The notes beneath the pieces were generated by a model that saw only the letters and a program-made list of their open reading frames with translations, was not told the DNA's origin and did no database searches. The position numbers and the translations under genes were made by a program. 64,000 nucleotides of DNA from Nageia nagi (Eukaryota; Pinophyta). Numbering within the stretch: the first letter of the stretch is position 1; each line of letters opens with the position of its first letter. Shown here one piece after another: positions 59,251-64,000 of this stretch. The stretch covers positions 24,180,001 to 24,244,000 of the forward strand of contig JBITNC010000001.1 in NCBI GenBank assembly GCA_050084985.1. The letters run 5' to 3'.

Positions 59251-60717
59251 TGGAAATTTCACTTTTTTATCTTTCGAAATCCATAGACATGAAAATCAAA
59301 AAAATTACCAAAACCTTCAAATCTTTCCCAAAACCTCCTAAAAGCACCAAAACCTCTCAAAACTTGCCAAATACCTTGTAATCCTATCCTCCATCCATCC
59401 ATAAGTTCAAATCCACTTTTTGAAAAATTTCCAAATTTCGGAATCTACTTTTTCAAAAAATTCTCTCAGAATTCCTTAAAAATTTGCCACAATGATCAGA
59501 TCACAGGCAAATCCAAATTCAAAAAAAGATGGAGCTCAAAATACTATCAAAAGGATTTAGAACAAGGATTTGAAACTCCAATTTTTGCCAAATTGATGCA
59601 AAATGCCTTGAAATACGTGCCAGAGGGCACCAATTTTTGTACATATTTTAGTGATATGAAATTATTCTCTCACTAAAACGATATTGTAATCTCAGTTTAG
59701 CATTCAAATTAGCATTTTAAAGCTTTTTTAAGAATTAAGGCAACACCCTCAAATTTTGACCTAAAAAATCTATAAATAGACCATAGGGGGTCACATTTTG
59801 ACGCAGAATGTTTTAGTCCAAGAAATTTCCAATTTTTTCAAAATTGAAAATTTTTGCAATTGAGGAGCAAATTGATGTACTTGTGCAAAACTCTTTTACA
59901 AACATAATACAAATGGCTACAAGTTGATTCAAAGTGTATTTTCATCTATGGGAGTGGTGGATTGATCTTTTTAGAGCAATTTCTGTAATTTGAACATTTT
60001 TTGCCTTCTCTTTGAAAACTCTCGAGTTTTAGGAGAATTTATTGCAAACTTTTCTAAAATGTTTGAATTGTCTTAAATTGTTGTTAATTCATCACTTGCT
60101 TGTTAAATGCTTAGTATTCTAAATTGACTTTCTCTTAAGACATCTTCCTAGACCTTTTGTTCAAAACTATCCAACTTCACCCACGTTTAGTCCACTTGAA
60201 TGCATCGGTCCTATTCACAAAGTACCGACAATTAATCATGCTTCTCGCTTATCCTTGGAATGATTGGACAATAGTCATTTATTTCAAGGACTCGATTGAA
60301 TTGAACAAGATTTCTTAACTGATCCGAGAGAAAGAACATTTAGACAATGTTGCATTGTGATTATCTCTTTGAAGTCTAGCCAGTATTTGATCTCATTCTC
60401 AATTTTTCTTTTCTTTATTTTACATTTTCTTTAAAACATATGGCAACTTTCGAACTATTGTAAGATAAAACACCTCAATCCCTACAAAAAATGTGAGTTT
60501 ACAGTTATTACCTCTACTACACCACTCAGTTGATTCCCAAACAAGATCTACCAATTTAAAGCTTATATTAACGACACGAGCTTTCCGATAGAAACCTTGG
60601 GGTATCAGTCCTTACAAGCGGAGTTCAGTAACGCATTCTCACCTAGATGCTGGGTCGCTTTCCCGTCCTGATCGTATAGGCGATCGTCGAGTAAGAGGAA
60701 AGGTTTCCTTCCCAACA

Positions 60718-62681
60718 CTTCCCCTTCTCATACTGCATCTCTACCAGTCAAGACGTCCTTGCTTCCTATTGGAAAGAGGCAAAAGGCTCTGAGGGAACAC
60801 ATTCCAAGCCCTAGCAAGCGCAGCGTAGTAATGGTTGATCTCATGGACGATAGCTATCACGTTCTCCCTTCGAATGTGTTGGATGATGTAATAGGTGAGG
60901 CTTGTGCCAGTGATTCACCCACAGAAGCGGTCCCTTCCAAGCTTACTTATTCTCCTGGATGCAAAGAGAAAATTCCCCCATTACAACCGAGTTCTAGTTC
61001 CAATTCTGAATGTTCCACTTCCTCGTCCGATGAAGAGACTGATGAAGAGCCCGACCATACAGCAGAAGATTCCAAAGAAGAATCGCAAAGCCATGGTGGA
61101 AAAGAAGAACATGATGATGATGATGCTACCATTGTCCTTGAGCAAGAAGATGTAGCTATAGGTGCCTGTACACACGATGAGATGAAGATTGAAACTCTCC
61201 TAGATGACAATGAGATAGTGGACGTTTTAAAATATGATGATGACATCCAGCTCGTTGGAGAAAAATGTGCTAGAGAGGTGGGTGCCTCCAAACCCTCTCC
61301 TGCCGAGCATAGGAAGAAGTCCCCTTCCTCTTCGCAGAAATTCTCCACAAAGAAGACAAGCCATGAGAGATCTCCCCAGCAACAGAACAAAGGCATATCT
61401 ATAGGCGATGATGGAGGAGATGAAGAGGATGAAGGAAATACTAAGGAACAGAAGAAGAAAAGAAGGCAGGAAGACAACCAAGGCAAGGAGATTACCATAA
61501 TTCATACCACTCCAACGAAAGAGGTCAAGAAGATCGACAAAGAACAATTGTTGGTTCAGAGATTTCTCCCCCCAGCCAACAACCAAGCATCCAGATCTTG
61601 ACCTAAATGCCTATCTTAGAGTCCTCAGCATGAGTACAACTCATGATGAAGATATAGACCAGGATCTGTGCTCTGAAGATGAGGAAGAGGAGCTTTCGGA
61701 TGGTGAAAAGATTTGAAGGGTTGACACATTTGTTTGCATCTCCTGAAAGGAAATCTCCATCAGCCATTGCTATTCAAAGGAGAAACACCCTCAGAGAGAA
61801 AAAGACTATGTCATAGAGACATTCAAGATGCCCGTGAAGTTAGGATTGATAGCTCGAAAACATATAGTTACTAAAAATGATGTAGTCATGGAGTAGGAGG
61901 GGTACGAAGCCAAGGAGGTAAAGAGGTTGAAAAGGAACTCACGGCTAGCAGGAAGGTCATCAAGGAGTTCCAGAAGATCAGTAACACCCCTTTAGATCTG
62001 CAGAAGAAAATCACTTTCCATGAGGGATGAGAATTGATGAAGGAGAAGCTGAAGAAGGAAATAATGGAGGCTATCGAGAGATTGTCTTATCGAATTTACA
62101 AGCTCCTTCTTTAAGGTGTGGAAATTAGGGACCTTAAGACGCAAATCTCAGCGCACCTTAGCATGTTGAATAGCCATCTTCCCAATGTCTCCCATCTGCA
62201 ACATATTTACTCTGACAGTCCTGAGAAGTTAGTCTACTACCATGAGTTCACATACCATTATGATTGGTTGAAACATGCACTTGAAAAGTGCAATGCAGTC
62301 CTGAAAATTAGAATCCCCTTGAGAAAGGAGGTTGAGGAACAAATGAGTGACTATTCCTATCAGCTCAAGTTCCAAGGGTAGGACAACAGTGTGAGAAAAA
62401 AGGAGGCAGTATTGGCAGAGGCTCAAAACCTGATACAGGAGCATCTTGACATCAAAGATCTCAGCTTGTTGAAAGCAGGGCATCTTATCATCCATGACAG
62501 ACGGATGGTCATCTTGAGGCACCAGATGCAGGCTACATCGAAGAAGAAAGAGGACTACTTTCGGCAGAATGGTAGCACCGTTGACATGATTTCCAGGGGC
62601 GTACGAAAGACTGTGGTGTTCTTGGAGACCATTGAGTCGAACGATCTCACCAACGAGGAGTGGAAATCTTCTAGTAGCTGA
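60718..62681 (+). pseudogene. LTR-unit protein, C-terminal half (copy C)
   Basis: Resumes after the LTR. A 280-codon open stretch (60759-61601) holds an acidic/Ser-rich region (CSTSSSDEETDEEPDHTAE, EEHDDDDA) and a basic KKKRRQ stretch. After several stops, 62118-62681 encodes a helical, probably coiled-coil region (LKTQISAHLSMLNSHLPN, HYDWLKHALEKCNAVLKI, LRKEVEEQM, AEAQNLIQEHLDIKDL) ending RKTVVFLETIESNDL. The same C-terminus is at 43640-44088. The acidic-basic-coiled-coil order is unlike a gag nucleocapsid. Confidence 0.75.
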
Positions 62682-63085
62682 TCAGATCTAGCCTAGGTCT
62701 TATCCACCCATAGATTCTATCTACAGTATTTGATCTTTTATTTAAATGCATATTTGATGGTGGTTGTTATGTAAAGCTCATTTATGACTCAAACCGGTGC
62801 TGAGATGAGGTTTTGCTCCCACTGGTTCAGGTGTCAAACTTCTTTATTGCATATCTGATTCACTTTTGAGTAGCTTAGAGGTAGATTAAATGCATATTAG
62901 TTGTGGCATTTATATTTTGTCAATTTTTTGAATGCCTCTTGCATTGATTCATGTAAGCAATTTGATTATGTATTGATATGTGTGTTGAGTGTGTGTACAC
63001 CATATCAAATTTGATGTCTTTAGGGCAACACTTCTAGTGGCCTATTTATACCCCATCTTGACCATTTAGAAGGGGATTTTGCATT
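62682..63085 (+). repeat. Element C 3' part, truncated
   Basis: Matches 44089-44540 of element B (GGTGGTTGTT, GATGAGGTTTTGCTCCC, CCTATTTATACCCC). It is lost after about 63085; the U5-like end and terminus are missing. Confidence 0.65.
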
Positions 63086-63591
63086 TGGAATACTACATAA
63101 TATTACACAAGGGTCATTTGCTTGGTGCAGTAGGTGTTTACTTGGGTCACTTGTCACCCAAAAACATTTAAATTTAATATAGCTATGCATGTCAACACCA
63201 GAACAAATAGTTTCCACAAAGATGTAATATGCAAAGGTTCGAATGCTTGTTTTCAAACTTTGATAGAGAAAGGTCCTTAAAATTTGATTCTCAATTAATT
63301 TACTTTCATGCTTCGTAAAGCAACAGGAGATTCCATTTATACCCCCAAAAAAACTCTTTCACTTATCATTGCTTCTGAGGTGACTGTTACAATAATGTGT
63401 TTCCGATTTGTATGTGAGGTAGCATATGCAAATGTATGTTTGAAAATAACAATTTTTGTCACACCAAACATAGCAAGAATGAATTTAAAAGCAAACCAAA
63501 CAAAAATGATAATAACAATAATTAAAATAATGGGATTAAGATGGAAAACAACTGAGTCCTTATTGATGCATAAGATAAAGACAGAACTTAC
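63086..63591 (-). other. Intron sequence next to exon a
   Basis: No repeat family or further exon recognised. It ends at the donor GTAAGT of exon a. Confidence 0.5.
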
Positions 63592-63720
63592 CAGTGCTCG
63601 GAGAATCTTACAAGGCATATCTGATGATATTTCACCATGCAAATTTGCCAAAGCTAGTGTTGTCTCACACAATGTACGATGACTCACAAGAACAGGGATT
63701 ATGCACAGGGAATTTATTTC
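63592..63720 (-). CDS. pta: Pta exon a (N-terminal regulatory region, tentative)
   Basis: A 43-codon open segment, phase 0 at both ends, with acceptor AG at 63721-63722 and a good donor (GTAAGT) at 63586-63591. It includes CIIPVLVSHRTLCETTLALA and LHGEISSDM. The pattern (hydrophobic-IP, ~16 residues, LA..L.GEI) resembles the end of the P-loop AAA_26-like domain that precedes DRTGG in long-form Pta. It lies on the same strand and at the expected upstream place. The match is weak residue by residue, so it could belong to another gene or be a chance open segment with good splice sites. Confidence 0.5.
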
Positions 63721-64000
63721 CTGAGTTGAAAGGACAATAGCATAATTAGAGGACAAATTCATAAAAAAATAAAGGAGAATGGTTCAATAATACAAAAAAG
63801 GATGCATCTACCAAAGGCCTTGAAATTGTGATATATCATGGATTTGTCTAATAACCTCCACAAAACTACAAATTAAAAACAGAAAAATAAATTCAATGTG
63901 CCATAGGAAAATATACAAAACTGGTGGTGTACATTTTTGCCAAAGTTAAACAGGAATAGCATGAGGAAACCATGAAATCTTATGCATTCACTGCAGAAGA
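63721..64000 (-). other. Intron sequence upstream of exon a
   Basis: An AG acceptor for exon a at 63721-63722 with TCAACTC before it. No further exon is seen to the window edge. Confidence 0.5.

Larger units (their letters stand above)
56925..60717 (+). mobile_element. Family-A solo LTR inserted in the copy C coding region, 3793 bp, TSD CTTCC
   Basis: Starts TGTTGTGCCCAGCACAATGC and ends TTTCCTTCCCAACA. CTTCC duplications lie at 56920-56924 and 60718-60722. ~40-bp repeats lie at 57290-57790, ~180-bp repeats at 57950-59250, and TATAAATA near 59771. This is the best-preserved full-length copy in the window and the reference for the family. Confidence 0.93.
49690..63085 (+). mobile_element. Element C: second large copy of the ORF-bearing unit, with nested insertions
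   Basis: Same order as element B: hairpin-repeat leader (49830-50273 and 54180-55412), coding remnant (55413-56924 and 60718-62681), and 3' part (62682-63085) sharing GAGATGAGGTTTTGCTCCC with 44190-44300. Family-A LTRs are nested at 50274-54179 and 56925-60717. The 5' end is lost at the junction with the gypsy RT remnant, and the 3' end stops near 63085, lacking the U5-like part and terminus. Confidence 0.75.
27772..63591 (-). other. 35.8-kb intron (or introns) between pta exons a and b
   Basis: If exon a is right, this interval separates it from exon b. The Pta DRTGG region (~80 residues) must be encoded somewhere in it, or it has been lost. Almost all of 30850-63085 is transposon sequence, leaving 27772-30850 and 31476-33230 as the likeliest places for an unseen exon. 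Confidence 0.55.
5485..63720 (-). other. pta: Phosphate acetyltransferase gene, partial, giant introns
   Basis: Gene-level entry joining eight minus-strand exons (990 nt, 330 codons), which concatenate without a stop and with AG acceptors and GT donors. Pta makes acetyl phosphate from acetyl-CoA and phosphate and works with acetate kinase. The joined protein follows the bacterial/algal Pta order: HIVLPEG, ETRKKKG, YFGTLMV, GDADGMVSGA, HTTADTIRPALQIIK, VFADCAINVEPT, VAMLSYATG, EGPLQYDAAV, VAGK. Intron sizes from 5' to 3' are 35820, 222, 1217, 18590, 247, 1029 and 121 bp. Not found are the 5' exons (beyond 64000), the DRTGG segment expected between exons a and b, and the last ~70 residues after VAGK (NDLSRG catalytic region), presumably left of position 1. 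All exons found are open, so the gene looks functional rather than a pseudogene. Organelle targeting cannot be judged without the start. Confidence 0.88.

Overview
The window is plant nuclear DNA: AT-rich, dense with LTR retrotransposons, with GT-AG introns of up to tens of kilobases. Very large introns filled with nested LTR elements fit a gymnosperm (a conifer is my best guess) or another large-genome non-flowering plant. This is inference; no species marker was seen.

The only recognisable host gene lies on the minus strand and spans almost the whole window. Eight exons (a to h; 63592-63720, 27718-27771, 27406-27495, 25982-26188, 7242-7391, 6790-6994, 5678-5760, 5485-5556) join in frame with consensus splice dinucleotides. 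They encode a phosphate acetyltransferase (Pta: acetyl-CoA + Pi to acetyl phosphate + CoA). Seven exons cover most of the catalytic PTA_PTB domain, and the first tentatively covers part of the N-terminal regulatory region. The 5' exons, the DRTGG region and the last ~70 residues, which hold catalytic residues, were not found in the window. Pta is typical of bacteria, green algae and mosses and is not usually found in flowering plants. Its presence in a giant-intron plant genome is the main biological finding.

The rest is introns packed with repeats. Intron e-d (18.6 kb) holds truncated long LTRs, remnants of an ORF-bearing LTR-like family, and a very young Ty1/copia element (16944-24868). That element has apparently identical 489-bp LTRs and a CAATC target duplication, but its integrase is deleted, its frames are broken and its leader carries a GC-rich island. 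Intron a-b (35.8 kb) holds LINE and SINE-like remnants, a decayed Ty3/gypsy element (46386-49680), and two large copies of an unusual family at 34550-45474 (complete) and about 49690-63085.

That family is the second main finding. Units start with a palindromic TGTTGTGC..GCACAACA, end in CAACA and make 5-bp target duplications. Some (~3.8-4.1 kb) look like solo LTRs with ~180-bp and ~40-bp tandem repeats in U3. Others carry, between the same kinds of ends, a ~3.5-kb coding region for an unrecognised acidic, coiled-coil protein, with no reverse transcriptase, integrase or internal LTR pair. A paralogous pre-insertion site next to 34550 confirms the limits of the complete unit. Nesting order is clear: three of the shorter units inserted into the ORF-bearing units (TSDs GAAGT, CCATC, CTTCC), and a hAT-like MITE (TSD CTCTGCAA) inserted into one of those.
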